From positions 15,672 to 79,671 of the forward strand of contig DDUV01000008.1 of NCBI GenBank assembly GCA_002344975.1: 64,000 nucleotides of DNA, read 5' to 3'. The translations under genes and the position numbers were made by a program. Origin of the DNA: Saprospiraceae bacterium UBA2329 (GTDB lineage Bacteria; Bacteroidota; Bacteroidia; Chitinophagales; Saprospiraceae). Below are positions 35,091-43,965 of the stretch, piece after piece; the first letter of the stretch is position 1; each line of letters begins with the position of its first letter. Under the pieces are notes generated by a model, which ran no database searches, was not told where the DNA came from, and saw nothing but the letters and a program-made list of their open reading frames with translations.

Positions 35091-35824
35091 TCCACATAAA
35101 TCGTCAGCACGTTTTCGCCCACGATGAAGGAACCGCCACTGATGGTTTGCGTAGCCACGATTTCCTCGCCGATGAAATTCAGAATTTCGGCGCGGCGTTC
35201 AGGCGGCAATCCGGTTTTGTCTTCCCACATATCGGGAGTGGGCGCATCCACAATGATCAGGGCATGAACGCCCATTTCCCACCACAAATCAAACTTGGCC
35301 TCCTCGCTCTCAAAATACACCGTGCCGCTGCGCCCGTAATCCTGAAACCGAACCACAGGCCGGCCGGAGGGAATGACGCGCTTGGCTTGGTTTTCTGCAC
35401 GAAATTTTTGTACCCGCTGCACCACCACGCGAATGTTTTCTATAAAATCTTGCTCCACGCCGATCCACGCGATGATTTCCTCGTCGGTCTTGCCCGCTTC
35501 AATGTGCAGCCTGGTCAAGTCGCGCAGCACTTTTATTTTGGCCGACTCGTCGTATTGTGCGCGGTGTTTTTCGTAGGCATCCATCGCCATTTTTTCGCCC
35601 TCCAATTCAGCTTTTCTGTGGAGTTCGCGGGCGCGGTCGAGTTCGCGTTCGAGCTTTTTTTGCTCTTTGGCAAGGGCGGTATTGGCTTGCTCAACCCCTC
35701 CCACTGAGTTTTTCATCATAGCTTCCATCGCTGCAGCCCATTGCTGTTGCTGCTCCGCCATGATGCCTGCCAGGCGCTTTTGAACTTCCGCTTCGATGCG
35801 GGCTTCTTCTGGTGTATTTGACAT
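35087..35824 (-). CDS. Coiled-coil protein of unknown function
   Basis: 245 residues, no signal peptide. Residues 1-95 are charged and helical, rich in Glu, Lys, Gln and Ala (LAKEQKKLERELDRARELHRKAELEGEK), likely a coiled coil. The C-terminal half (FRAENQAKRVIPSGRPVVRFQDYG, KFDLWWEMGVHALIIVD, GGSFIVGENVLTIYVD) looks globular alpha/beta. I recognise no family. It starts 4 bp after coaE and overlaps the FAD oxidoreductase start by 4 bp. Confidence 0.75.
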   Translation of the reverse strand: MSNTPEEARIEAEVQKRLAGIMAEQQQQWAAAMEAMMKNSVGGVEQANTALAKEQKKLERELDRARELHRKAELEGEKMAMDAYEKHRAQYDESAKIKVLRDLTRLHIEAGKTDEEIIAWIGVEQDFIENIRVVVQRVQKFRAENQAKRVIPSGRPVVRFQDYGRSGTVYFESEEAKFDLWWEMGVHALIIVDAPTPDMWEDKTGLPPERRAEILNFIGEEIVATQTISGGSFIVGENVLTIYVD

Positions 35825-35828
35825 GCTG

Positions 35829-36422
35829 CTACTTATCTGCTTCTAAAGACAGCGCCCGATGCACCTGCAAAATTTGCGGCAGCAACGGCGTTGTTCCGTC
35901 ATTAACAATCACAAAATCAGCCATTTCCACTTTTTTCTCTTCCGGCCATTGCTTGTTCAGCCGCGCCTCTACCGCGCTGCGATCTACCCCGTCGCGGGCC
36001 ATCACCCGCTCTATGCGCAATTCTGCGGGCGCCGTCACAGCCACCATTTTGTCCAACAACCGGTAGCCGCCGCTCTCGTACAGCAGGGCCGCTTCGCGCA
36101 GGGTGTAGGGCGCCGTTTGTCGCAGGTGCCATGCCGCTCCGTCGCGGTGTACGGCTGGGTGAACCAATGCGTTGAGTTGCCGGAGCATATCCGCGTCGGA
36201 GAAGACGATGCCGGCAATGTGCGCCCGGTTCAGCGAACCGTCTGGCAGGTAGGCTTCGTCGCCAAAAAGTATGCGAATTTCGGAGCGCAGCGCCGCGTCC
36301 TCCGTCATGAGTTGTTTGGCGCGGTCGTCGGCATAATAGACCGGAACGCCGAGCCATTCAAAAACCCGGCAAACGGTACTTTTGCCGCTGCCTATTCCGC
36401 CGGTGATGCCTGCTTTGAGCAT
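35829..36422 (-). CDS. coaE: Dephospho-CoA kinase
   Basis: Last step of coenzyme A synthesis, phosphorylating dephospho-CoA. 197 residues from the ATG at 36422: MLKAGITGGIGSGKSTVCRVF carries the P-loop, followed by GVPVYYADDRAKQL and HPAVHRDGAAWH, with the lid region ERVMARDGVDR. The frame extends to 36560, but the P-loop start near residue 8 is normal for the family. It is first in a possible four-gene operon ending with arcA. Confidence 0.94.
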   Translation of the reverse strand: MLKAGITGGIGSGKSTVCRVFEWLGVPVYYADDRAKQLMTEDAALRSEIRILFGDEAYLPDGSLNRAHIAGIVFSDADMLRQLNALVHPAVHRDGAAWHLRQTAPYTLREAALLYESGGYRLLDKMVAVTAPAELRIERVMARDGVDRSAVEARLNKQWPEEKKVEMADFVIVNDGTTPLLPQILQVHRALSLEADK

Positions 36423-36541
36423 GATTCGATGTGGTGATTCAATGCAAAGAAAAGGGATTTGAGACAACTGCCGCAGAGTTTTGTGCCATTTAATGCTCAA
36501 CCCTCTCTCGATGCCAAACGTTACAGGCCAAACACTACGCC

Positions 36542-37207
36542 GTGAGCAATTTGTATCCATCTATTTTGAACGAACTGAGGGCCAAGGAAGTACAATTGGT
36601 GGCCGTCTCGAAAACCCAACCAGAACAGGCTATTCTCGAACTGTACCGGCAGGGGCAACGCGATTTTGGTGAAAACCGGGTGCAGGAATTACTACCCAAA
36701 TACGAAGCCCTGCCCAAAGACATTCGCTGGCACCTCATCGGGCATTTGCAAAGCAACAAAGTGAAATACATCGCGCCTTTTGTGCATCTCATCCATTCGG
36801 TTGACAGCCTTGATCTGTTGAACGAAATTGACAAACAAGCCGCTAAAAACCATCGCAGTATTGACTGCCTCCTGCAATTCCACATCGCGCAGGAAAGCAG
36901 TAAGTACGGGTTGCTGCCCGATGCGCCCGACTCATGGTCGCAAAATCAGTTCGAAGCTTGGCCGAATGTGCGCATTTGCGGCGTCATGGGAATGGCTACT
37001 TTTACCGAGGATATGGAACAGGTTCGGGGCGAGTTTCAGTTGCTGCGTCGCATTTTCGGGCGGCTGAGAGAGCGGTTTTTCTTTGAAAACGAACACTTCC
37101 GGCACCTTTCAATGGGCATGTCCGACGATTACCCGGTTGCGATTGAAACCGGCAGTACGATGGTGCGCATCGGTACCTTGTTGTTTGGTGATCGCGCACC
37201 CGCATAA
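36542..37207 (+). CDS. YggS-family pyridoxal-phosphate homeostasis protein, GTG start
   Basis: Cytoplasmic PLP-binding protein of the YggS/PROSC family, which buffers pyridoxal phosphate. 221 residues. The PLP lysine is in VQLVAVSKTQP near residue 23; FGENRVQELLPKYEAL, WHLIGHLQSNK, GVMGMATF and the C-terminal LSMGMSDDYPVAIETGSTMVRIG are all intact. The start is GTG at 36542 with no better ATG nearby. It is divergent from coaE. Confidence 0.93.
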   Translation: MSNLYPSILNELRAKEVQLVAVSKTQPEQAILELYRQGQRDFGENRVQELLPKYEALPKDIRWHLIGHLQSNKVKYIAPFVHLIHSVDSLDLLNEIDKQAAKNHRSIDCLLQFHIAQESSKYGLLPDAPDSWSQNQFEAWPNVRICGVMGMATFTEDMEQVRGEFQLLRRIFGRLRERFFFENEHFRHLSMGMSDDYPVAIETGSTMVRIGTLLFGDRAPA

Positions 37208-37241
37208 CCCGTAGAGACAGGACATGCTCTGTCTCTACGGG
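37208..37241. repeat. Perfect hairpin with the GTAGAGACAG stem
   Basis: CCCGTAGAGACAG (37208-37220) and CTGTCTCTACGGG (37229-37241) form a perfect 13-bp stem with an 8-base loop. It lies between convergent genes right after the YggS stop and may terminate both. The same stem is seen widely as an intergenic repeat in bacteria, which is recollection rather than something shown here. Confidence 0.65.
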
Positions 37242-37258
37242 CAGGCGGGCGTATAAAA

Positions 37259-38647
37259 TCAATCTTCCTTTTTCTTGCGTTTGGTTTTGAACATTTCCAC
37301 CACCTCTTTTTCGGTGACGAAACGGAAATCCTGCAGCGTGGAAGACACGAAACGCTTGATGTCCTGATAATCTTTGCCGCGTTTGTCTGTGTAATGCAGC
37401 AGCAATTTCCCGACATATTCCATTGACAAATCCTCCAAATCCTGATTGAATTGCTGGTTGGAGAAAATATTCATATACACCTGGAAGAGGCGGCAAATCT
37501 CGAAGAAGTCGGTATAAGCGTCGTTTTCCAGATTGTTGATGAAGCTGCGGAAATAGCGGAAAATCATCTGGCGCACACACTCATTGGCTACGGAGAGTCC
37601 TTCGTGTTGCAGGTAGAATTCCTTGACGGCATCCTGTGCCTCTATGTTGGTATAACCTTTGGTATGCACGGTGTCGGCCAATTGGAAATACTCCGCCAAT
37701 TCGTCGTTGATGGATTTGTCCAACAGAGCTGCAAAACGCTTCTCATTGGCCGGCCCCAGGTCGAGCTGCGAATGGCGATGCAATTCCCGCACATATTCCA
37801 TTCCCCACTGTGCCACCTCCGGGTGATTGCGGCGCACATCGTTCACCACTTCGCGCAGAATAGCCTCCGACGCCTCATCGTGCTCGAAGAAGCAGCCGTA
37901 CAACAACATGAGTTCAAAGTGTTCGCGCACGCCGTAAAAATCCTCATGCGCCACCAAGTCGTCAATATGGTTGATGAGATTGGAGTTGTCAACTTTGGCA
38001 GAAATGCGGTAAGTGAGGAAACGTTTGAGCTGTGCAGCATTGAGCAGCAGCGAGGTACGGTCGGTGGGGAAATCCGCACTCAGGTAATTTTCGTTGTGGA
38101 ACTGGCGGGCATAACGAACATAGCCGTTTTTGCGCTCATTTTCATCCAAAAAGCGCTCTAATTTTTGCGCCTGAAGGTAATTCGACACCTTTTTGTTGGT
38201 GATGCCTGCAATGAGATTCGTGATCCAGATATCACTGCTGAGGGCAAAACCGATTTGGATGGTTTGACCGATGCGCTTTTTGAGCAGATCGAAGTTGGAG
38301 GAGTCGCAAATAGTGAGCAAAATCTGTTTGAAATGCTCCTGCGGACGAACGTATTTGTAATGCTCGTTGATCTGGCCACGAAGTACCGAGTACCCTAAAA
38401 TGCGCGGCAGGAAAAGCCCTTCGAAAGCCGGATCGAGCAGTACAAGCTCCAACGACACCAACTGAAGGGGATTGGTATGAGCCACCTCCTGATACATCTC
38501 GGCGAGGCGCGGCTCGTAAGCTTCTTTGAGCTGATTATAAAACTCTTCTTCCTCTTCTTCGAGGTATTGAGCAAGTTCTTCGGAGTCTTGAATGTTCTCG
38601 GCAATCAGTTCCAATTGCTCGATGTATTTTTGATTTAATTCGTACAT
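37259..38647 (-). CDS. Large cytoplasmic helical protein of unknown function
   Basis: 462 residues, no signal peptide or membrane segment. It begins with an acidic helix (IAENIQDSEELAQYLEEEEEEFYNQL) and is alpha-helical throughout, with HEAT- or TPR-like spacing but no clear repeat. The C-terminus is basic (EVVEMFKTKRKKKED). It looks conserved and well expressed in codon use, and lies downstream of rpsP by 103 bp on the same strand, but I know no function. Confidence 0.8.
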   Translation of the reverse strand: MYELNQKYIEQLELIAENIQDSEELAQYLEEEEEEFYNQLKEAYEPRLAEMYQEVAHTNPLQLVSLELVLLDPAFEGLFLPRILGYSVLRGQINEHYKYVRPQEHFKQILLTICDSSNFDLLKKRIGQTIQIGFALSSDIWITNLIAGITNKKVSNYLQAQKLERFLDENERKNGYVRYARQFHNENYLSADFPTDRTSLLLNAAQLKRFLTYRISAKVDNSNLINHIDDLVAHEDFYGVREHFELMLLYGCFFEHDEASEAILREVVNDVRRNHPEVAQWGMEYVRELHRHSQLDLGPANEKRFAALLDKSINDELAEYFQLADTVHTKGYTNIEAQDAVKEFYLQHEGLSVANECVRQMIFRYFRSFINNLENDAYTDFFEICRLFQVYMNIFSNQQFNQDLEDLSMEYVGKLLLHYTDKRGKDYQDIKRFVSSTLQDFRFVTEKEVVEMFKTKRKKKED

Positions 38648-38749
38648 AGCTTACCGTTTTTTAAAGGCAAACCTGATAGCACCTATTGAGGCACTACCAG
38701 GTTCGCTACAGAGTTAAAGTATAGCTCTTTCAGGAGCGATACACGCTCA

Positions 38750-39313
38750 TCAAGCTTGTTCTGTGTCGGTTTCAGCGGCCTCGACAGCGGCTTCTTCAGC
38801 AGTTTCCACTACTGCTTCCACTACTTCTTCGGCAGCTTCTGCTACTTCTTCAGCCACTTCGGCTTCAGGCTCTACAACGGCAGGAGCCGGTGCGGCTTTG
38901 GGCTTGGGTTGGCCGGATATCATAGCATAGAATGCAGCTTTTTCCTCGGCTGTTTTGGCAGCGCGAGCGGCGATACGCGACTCTTTGGCTTCCACCCATG
39001 CCTGATAGCGCTTGTCGGCATCTTCCTGCGTGAGCGCGCCTTTGGCAACGCCCAATGCGAGGTGTTTGCGATAATAAACGCCTTTGAAGCGGAGGATGGC
39101 GCGGGCCGTGTCGGTGGGTTGAGCGCCGTTCATAACCCAGTTGAAAGCTGCGTCGCGGTCAATGTCAATCGTTGCCGGACGCGTCAGCGGGTTATAAGTA
39201 CCGATCTTTTCAATGAAGCGACCATCGCGGGGAGACCGGGAATCCGCAACCACGATGTGATAAAACGGCGCTTGTTTGCGCCCTTTACGCTGTAATCTGA
39301 TTTTAACAGCCAT
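38750..39313 (-). CDS. rpsP: 30S ribosomal protein S16 with long acidic tail
   Basis: Small-subunit ribosomal protein. The first ~85 residues are S16 (MAVKIRLQRKGRKQAPFYHIVVADSRSPRDGRFIEKIGTYNP in outline). Residues 120-187 form an Ala/Glu/Val-rich tail (EVAEEVAEAAEEVVEAVVE), an extension often seen in Bacteroidota S16. Total length 187 compares with ~80-90 in E. coli. A -7 box TACCTTTG lies at 39390-39397 on the minus strand. Confidence 0.96.
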   Translation of the reverse strand: MAVKIRLQRKGRKQAPFYHIVVADSRSPRDGRFIEKIGTYNPLTRPATIDIDRDAAFNWVMNGAQPTDTARAILRFKGVYYRKHLALGVAKGALTQEDADKRYQAWVEAKESRIAARAAKTAEEKAAFYAMISGQPKPKAAPAPAVVEPEAEVAEEVAEAAEEVVEAVVETAEEAAVEAAETDTEQA

Positions 39314-39451
39314 TGTAAATCAAAGGTTTACGTTAAACCATAACCCGTTTACCTTGCTTAACAAGCTACGGGCTTTTTTCTGCGAAGCGCAAAGGTAGCG
39401 TTTTCCGGCAAAGTAGTATGGGGTGGGGTTTTTTATTTTTTTAGGAACCCT

Positions 39452-40417
39452 CTACCCCGCCACACAAAACTCCAGCGCCCGCCTTTCCGACCAGTACAAC
39501 TGCTCCGCATCGCGGCTCACAAAGCCCACATGCCCGCCGTAGCGCGGCGTTTCTAAGTAGAAATCAGGCAGCCCCTCGGCTAGATGACGTGGGAAGCACT
39601 GCGGACTGAGGAAAGAGTCGTCCTGCGCATTGACCAACAAGGTGGGCACGGTTATTTTTTCAATCCAGGGCAAGCTGCTGCTGCGCTGCCAGTAGTCTTC
39701 GGCGCCGGCAAAGCCGTGCAGCGGAGCGGTGAAGCGCTCGTCAAATTCGCGCAGGCTGCGGGGCAATGGCGGCGCGGCGTTGATGAGGCCCGGAAACAGG
39801 GCGGCTTTGCGTTGCATTTTGGGGTTGAGGGTGCGCAAAAATCGCCACACATACGGCCGGTTGATCGGGCGGGCGATGGCGCGTTCGGAGGAGGGAATGT
39901 GGCAGGGCACGCTGAAAGCGACTGCTTTTTTTACGGCCGGATGCAGTGCGCGGCCTTGCTCGCCGAGGTATTTGAGCAGCACGTTGCCGCCCAGACTGAA
40001 GCCCACGAGGGCTACTTCATCGTAATCGTGGCGTTGCAAGAGTTCGTGCAAAACGAAATCCAGATCGCCGGTTTCGCCCATGTGGTAGGCGCGGGGCAGG
40101 CGGTTGGATTCGCCGCTGCAACCCCGGAAATTGAACGACAGCGCGTCCCAGCCGTGCATGGCAAATGCCCGCAGGATGCCCCGGACGTAAGGCCGCGAGG
40201 TGTCGCCTTCCATGCCGTGCAGGGCCAGCAGCACGCGGCGGGAATTGCCCTGAGCGGCCCAGTCCACATCTAAAAAATCGCCGTCGGGGGTGTCCCAGCG
40301 CTCTCTGATGTAAGGCATGGCGGGCAGGCGACGGCCGAGGGCGGCAAAGACGGTGTTGATATGGCCCTGCCGAAAGGGCAGCGGCGGGTGGTAGGTGGAG
40401 TGTGAGATGTATGGCAT
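39452..40417 (-). CDS. Alpha/beta hydrolase, YheT family
   Basis: 321 residues from the ATG at 40417 (MPYISHSTYHPPLPFRQGHINTV). The YheT layout is clear: VLLALHGMEGDTSRPYVRG, LSFNFRGCSGESN, the nucleophile elbow VGFSLGGNVLLKYLGE, then the acid in LLVNAQDDSFL and a histidine in RYGGHVGF. No signal peptide. The natural substrate of the family is not established. The ORF extends upstream into the hairpin array at 40453-40560; that part is not coding-like. Confidence 0.9.
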   Translation of the reverse strand: MPYISHSTYHPPLPFRQGHINTVFAALGRRLPAMPYIRERWDTPDGDFLDVDWAAQGNSRRVLLALHGMEGDTSRPYVRGILRAFAMHGWDALSFNFRGCSGESNRLPRAYHMGETGDLDFVLHELLQRHDYDEVALVGFSLGGNVLLKYLGEQGRALHPAVKKAVAFSVPCHIPSSERAIARPINRPYVWRFLRTLNPKMQRKAALFPGLINAAPPLPRSLREFDERFTAPLHGFAGAEDYWQRSSSLPWIEKITVPTLLVNAQDDSFLSPQCFPRHLAEGLPDFYLETPRYGGHVGFVSRDAEQLYWSERRALEFCVAG

Positions 40418-40452
40418 GTTGTGCGAAAATATGGACGGTTGAAGAGTTCGCT

Positions 40453-40560
40453 TGCGGGTGGAACCCGCAGGATAGCCCACGCGAGGTAGAACCTCGCGCG
40501 GGCAGAGAGTCAGATCGCGCGAACAAGTTCGCACGAAGAATACGGCGGCTGAAGCCGCCG
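40453..40560. repeat. Array of four tiny-loop hairpins
   Basis: TGCGGGT-GGA-ACCCGCA (40453-40469), CGCGAGGT-AGA-ACCTCGCG (40480-40498), GCGAAC-AA-GTTCGC (40519-40532) and CGGCGGCT-GA-AGCCGCCG (40543-40560). All are perfect stems with 2-3-base loops. The second is the reverse complement of the hairpin type found at 12245-12342. Confidence 0.75.
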
Positions 40561-40565
40561 GCACC

Positions 40566-41774
40566 TTAAACCTCCACCAAACCGGCATACTCCTGCAAAT
40601 ACTGGAAATGCGGCCCAAGTTGGCCATCCACAGCCACAGTGGCACGCTCGACAACCTTGCTGCCGGGCAAGAGCAATTCCGGCAAAATATGGCTGATGAA
40701 CATATCGCCGAAAGCGCGCGAGGCATCGCGGGGCATTTCGCTGGGCAGGTTGTCTATGGCCATCACGTCTATGCCACGCGAATCGAAAGCGGGGATTTCC
40801 TGCTCCGAAACAGGATCGAAACCAAACACCGGATTGGCGATGGACGAGGGCCTGACGGTGGCAGGAATAGAGGACTCCGGCGCTATGTCGCAGGTGACGT
40901 CGGCAATGACGCGGATGCGAAAATCGGGGCGGCGCATATCGTCGAGGGTAAAAAATGCCGGGGCGCGCTTGTCCCAGAAAATGCCGTTGATCATAATGTC
41001 GGAAGCCGCCGCGAAAGGCATAAAAATGCTTTGGTACAAATCGGGATGCGCATAGAAATCGCGGGTGTGGAAATGCTCGCCGTCTTTGCGCGCAACGTAT
41101 TGATAAGGCGTTATTTGTGTAAACACCGCCTCGTCAAATTCATTTTCTAAAAACTCCTCCGGGCTGACCTGCAAAATGCCCATATCGTGCAGCACCTCGA
41201 TGGTGCCGGTGCCAACGCGCCCCGACCCCGTGACGACAATTTTCAGCGACGGCCATTGTATGTGGTGGTAGTGTTCTTTGGCGGCTTCGTAGTCGAAACA
41301 ATCCTTCATGCGGGGCAACGAGAAGGCGCCCGTGCGTTGGCCCCAAGTCCAGAGGGCATTGTGCGCGCCTACCATGCCGGCAAATTTGCCGAACGCGATG
41401 AGGCGACGGCCCCGCTCGTCGGTCATCACTTCGTAGTCGAGCAGGCGGATGTTTTTGGCCAAGATGGCTTGCAGGAGTTTGCGATTGTAGGCCTGCGCTT
41501 TGATGGTGTGCGAAAAAAAGAGGTAAGTTTTGCCGGGAATGAGTTGGTCAATCGGTACTTCTTTGATGCCCATGAGCACGTCGCAATCGTGCATGTCGTG
41601 CGAGAGCGGAACGTGGAAGTCGGTGTATTCCGCATTGGGATAACAACGAATGGGCGAAGGTTCTACCCTGACATCCAAGCGATTATCTCTGATGAGGTGG
41701 GCGCACTGTTCGGGCGTGAGCGGCGTGCGGGAATCGGGCGGCACTTTGCCTTCCCGGATGATGCCTAATTTCAT
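40566..41774 (-). CDS. Saccharopine dehydrogenase / alanine dehydrogenase-like NAD(P)-dependent enzyme
   Basis: 402 residues, AlaDH/PNT-type fold. The N-terminus MKLGIIREGKVPPDSRTPLTPEQC and the HDCDVLMGIKEVP segment match the N-terminal domain; KIVVTGSGRVGTGTIEVL is the dinucleotide-binding loop near residue 180. The C-terminal half is distinctive (RVIADVTCDIAPESSIPATVRPSSIANPVFGF). It is close to the lysine-forming saccharopine dehydrogenase group of Bacteroidota, but the substrate is not certain. A TAACTTTG -7 box lies at 41801-41808 on the minus strand. Confidence 0.85.
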   Translation of the reverse strand: MKLGIIREGKVPPDSRTPLTPEQCAHLIRDNRLDVRVEPSPIRCYPNAEYTDFHVPLSHDMHDCDVLMGIKEVPIDQLIPGKTYLFFSHTIKAQAYNRKLLQAILAKNIRLLDYEVMTDERGRRLIAFGKFAGMVGAHNALWTWGQRTGAFSLPRMKDCFDYEAAKEHYHHIQWPSLKIVVTGSGRVGTGTIEVLHDMGILQVSPEEFLENEFDEAVFTQITPYQYVARKDGEHFHTRDFYAHPDLYQSIFMPFAAASDIMINGIFWDKRAPAFFTLDDMRRPDFRIRVIADVTCDIAPESSIPATVRPSSIANPVFGFDPVSEQEIPAFDSRGIDVMAIDNLPSEMPRDASRAFGDMFISHILPELLLPGSKVVERATVAVDGQLGPHFQYLQEYAGLVEV

Positions 41775-41956
41775 GGGAGCTTTATTTGGTTGGTGACGGG
41801 CAAAGTTACCGCCTTGCCGGGGGATTTTTGTTAACCGATCAGGAAACTTTTTTTACAGCTCCGCGTTTTTAGCGCTGTGTGAAACGGAATGCAAAAGAGC
41901 AGCCGCGCCTCACACGCCGGGTAGCTTCCCTTGCGGAAGTCAATCGCCCAAAAAAA

Positions 41957-42348
41957 GGGGACGTATTGGCATCGACAGGAGAGTGAGCTGGTCAGTAAGC
42001 ATGCCGGGGCAGGATTGTTTACCCCGTTAACAAATAGCGATCAACCATATTTGGCGACTACAAGCTCGCTATGGCTGCCTAATTCTAGGAATTAGCGCAC
42101 CATTGTATGACGATGCCTGCTCTACGTGAGCACCCGCCTTTGCCGAACTGGCCCGCGTCTCATACATCATAACCGTTTCGGCTGGAAAACTGCATTGGCC
42201 CGGTGCAGGTTTCGAGATTCAGGGCTGGATTGGCGGAATGGGTTGGTGAACTGACCTCCCCGACAATTGAGATTCAAACAGATCACTAAGCATGTAGAAG
42301 GCTTTCTGGTGCTTTCTCTGGACGCGAGTTCGACTCTCGCCGTCTCCA
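41957..42348 (+). ncRNA. ssrA: Transfer-messenger RNA (tmRNA)
   Basis: Rescues stalled ribosomes and tags unfinished proteins. The 5' GGGGACG pairs with CGTCTCC near the 3' end to make the acceptor stem, and GCGAG-TTCGACT-CTCGC is the T-arm. The tag frame at 42053-42082 reads GDYKLAMAA and stops at TAA, close to the GExxYAMAA/ALAA-type tags of Bacteroidota. The terminal CCA is not encoded (CACAAAA follows). Length about 392 bases is normal. Confidence 0.95.
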
Positions 42349-42355
42349 CAAAAAT

Positions 42356-42397
42356 CAAAAAGCTCTTGCAAATCAGATGGTTGCAAGGGCTTTTTTG
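42356..42397 (+). terminator. Terminator of the tmRNA gene
   Basis: AAAAGCTCTTGCAA pairs with TTGCAAGGGCTTTT around a 9-base loop and ends in a T run, immediately after the tmRNA. Confidence 0.85.
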
Positions 42398-42602
42398 TTT
42401 CCCCTCCACGCTTGCGCCAGTGACAGTAACGGATGCCCCACTGCGCCGATTCGTTCACCATATTATATGTAGCAGCATCTTTTCGGCGGAGTGGCGGCAT
42501 GGAGTGGATGGCACGGCCCCGCCATAAGACGATGGCCTGCGGCGGGGGGCGCCCCGAAAAAATCTTTGCACAACCCCAACCCTTTCCCCTACCCCATCGG
42601 TC

Positions 42603-42634
42603 TTTGCAGGCAGAGAAGAAACATTGTACATTTA
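42603..42634 (+). promoter_or_regulatory. Promoter of the LVIVD lipoprotein gene
   Basis: TTTG (42603-42606), 20 bases, then TACATTTA (42627-42634), one mismatch from TAnnTTTG. It lies 18 bp before the ATG at 42653. Confidence 0.5.
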
Positions 42635-42652
42635 CAACCAAAAATTCACACC

Positions 42653-43954
42653 ATGAAAAAGGGTACTATTTTCAGCATTTTATCGGTAGCGCTTGCTTTG
42701 TCGGCCATGCTCACGCTGGGCGGCTGCTTGCAGGACAAGTGCGTTTCTACCACTACTTATACCTTGTTTGAGCCGGTGTACAAACTGCCGGAAGAAATGC
42801 GCCAACCCATTGTGACGGAAGCGCCCCGCGCATTGGAGAATCCCGGTAAAATCTATTACTACCAGGATTTTATGTTTATCAACGAGTTGCGCAAGGGCAT
42901 TCACATTGTTGACAACCGCAACCCGGCCAGCCCCACGCCCATCGCTTTTATCAACATTCCCGGCAACGTGGATATGGCGGTGCGCAACAACATTTTGTAC
43001 GCCGACAACTATGTGGATTTGGTGAGTTTGGACATCACCACGCCTTCCAATCCGGTGTATCTGAGCCGCACCGAGAGCGTTTTTCCCAATGCGTTTCCGT
43101 TTACGCAGGGTTTGGGCTACACCGTAGAGTATCGCGAGACGCCCACCACCCGCGTGGTACCCTGCGACCAGAATATGGGCATCTTCTTCTGGGAAAGAGG
43201 CGGCATTATGATGGACATGGCCAGCTTTAGCGGGGTCAATCTGCAAAGCAGTTCGGGCGGCGCTTCCTTCGCGCCTTCTGCGGTGGGCATCGGCGGCTCT
43301 ATGGCGCGTTTCACCATTGCAGCAACCAAGTATTTGTATGTAGTGGATGAATACAACCTGCGCGTGTTCGACCTCACACAGGCTACGGCCCCCACACAGG
43401 CAGCGGTAGTGAGCGTAGGCTGGGGCATAGAAACCATTTTTCCCCATGGCGACAACCTGTTCATTGGCTCCAACAACGGCATGTTTATTTACAGCATTGC
43501 CAATCCGCTACAACCGGCCCAGTTGAGCCGTTTCCAACATGCGCAAGCCTGCGACCCGGTGTTCGTCAGCGGCGACATAGCGTATGTGACGCTGAGAGGC
43601 GGCACTGTGTGCCAAAATTTTACCAATCAGTTGGATGTCATCAATATTTCCGACCTGCGCAATCCGCGCCTCATCAAGTCGTACGCGATGACCAACCCGC
43701 ACGGCCTGTCGGTGGTGAACGATGTGCTTTATATTTGTGAAGGAACCGAGGGTTTGAAGGTGTTTGATGCCTCGGACGTGAACAAGATCACCCAGAATCT
43801 GCTCGACCACGAAAAAGGATTCAATGCCTTCGACGTTATCGTGTTGCCGCACAACAACGTTGCGATGGTCATCGGCGAAGACGGTTTTCATCAATTTGAC
43901 GCCTCCGACCCAACCAATTTGCGCAAGCTGAGCGTCTTGGGAATCAATAGATAA
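42653..43954 (+). CDS. LVIVD-repeat beta-propeller lipoprotein
   Basis: 433 residues from the ATG at 42653. The signal MKKGTIFSILSVALALSAMLTLGGC has a lipobox ending in cysteine, so the protein is lipid-anchored. Repeated strands such as KGIHIVDNRNPASP, NYVDLVSLDITTPSNP, YNLRVFDLTQATAP, NQLDVINISDLRNPR and EGLKVFDASDVNK are LVIVD-type propeller blades. No enzymatic motif is seen, so a binding or scaffolding role at the envelope is likely. The frame runs upstream to 42491 without coding character. Confidence 0.88.
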   Translation: MKKGTIFSILSVALALSAMLTLGGCLQDKCVSTTTYTLFEPVYKLPEEMRQPIVTEAPRALENPGKIYYYQDFMFINELRKGIHIVDNRNPASPTPIAFINIPGNVDMAVRNNILYADNYVDLVSLDITTPSNPVYLSRTESVFPNAFPFTQGLGYTVEYRETPTTRVVPCDQNMGIFFWERGGIMMDMASFSGVNLQSSSGGASFAPSAVGIGGSMARFTIAATKYLYVVDEYNLRVFDLTQATAPTQAAVVSVGWGIETIFPHGDNLFIGSNNGMFIYSIANPLQPAQLSRFQHAQACDPVFVSGDIAYVTLRGGTVCQNFTNQLDVINISDLRNPRLIKSYAMTNPHGLSVVNDVLYICEGTEGLKVFDASDVNKITQNLLDHEKGFNAFDVIVLPHNNVAMVIGEDGFHQFDASDPTNLRKLSVLGINR

Positions 43955-43965
43955 TCAAAAGCAGG

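Noticed and set aside
40453..40560. tRNA or structured ncRNA from the hairpin cluster
   Set aside because: The stems do not fold into a cloverleaf, loops are only 2-3 bases, and the units recur elsewhere as repeats.
42321..42348. Separate tRNA gene
   Set aside because: The T-arm and acceptor strand belong to the tmRNA, whose 5' strand is at 41957.
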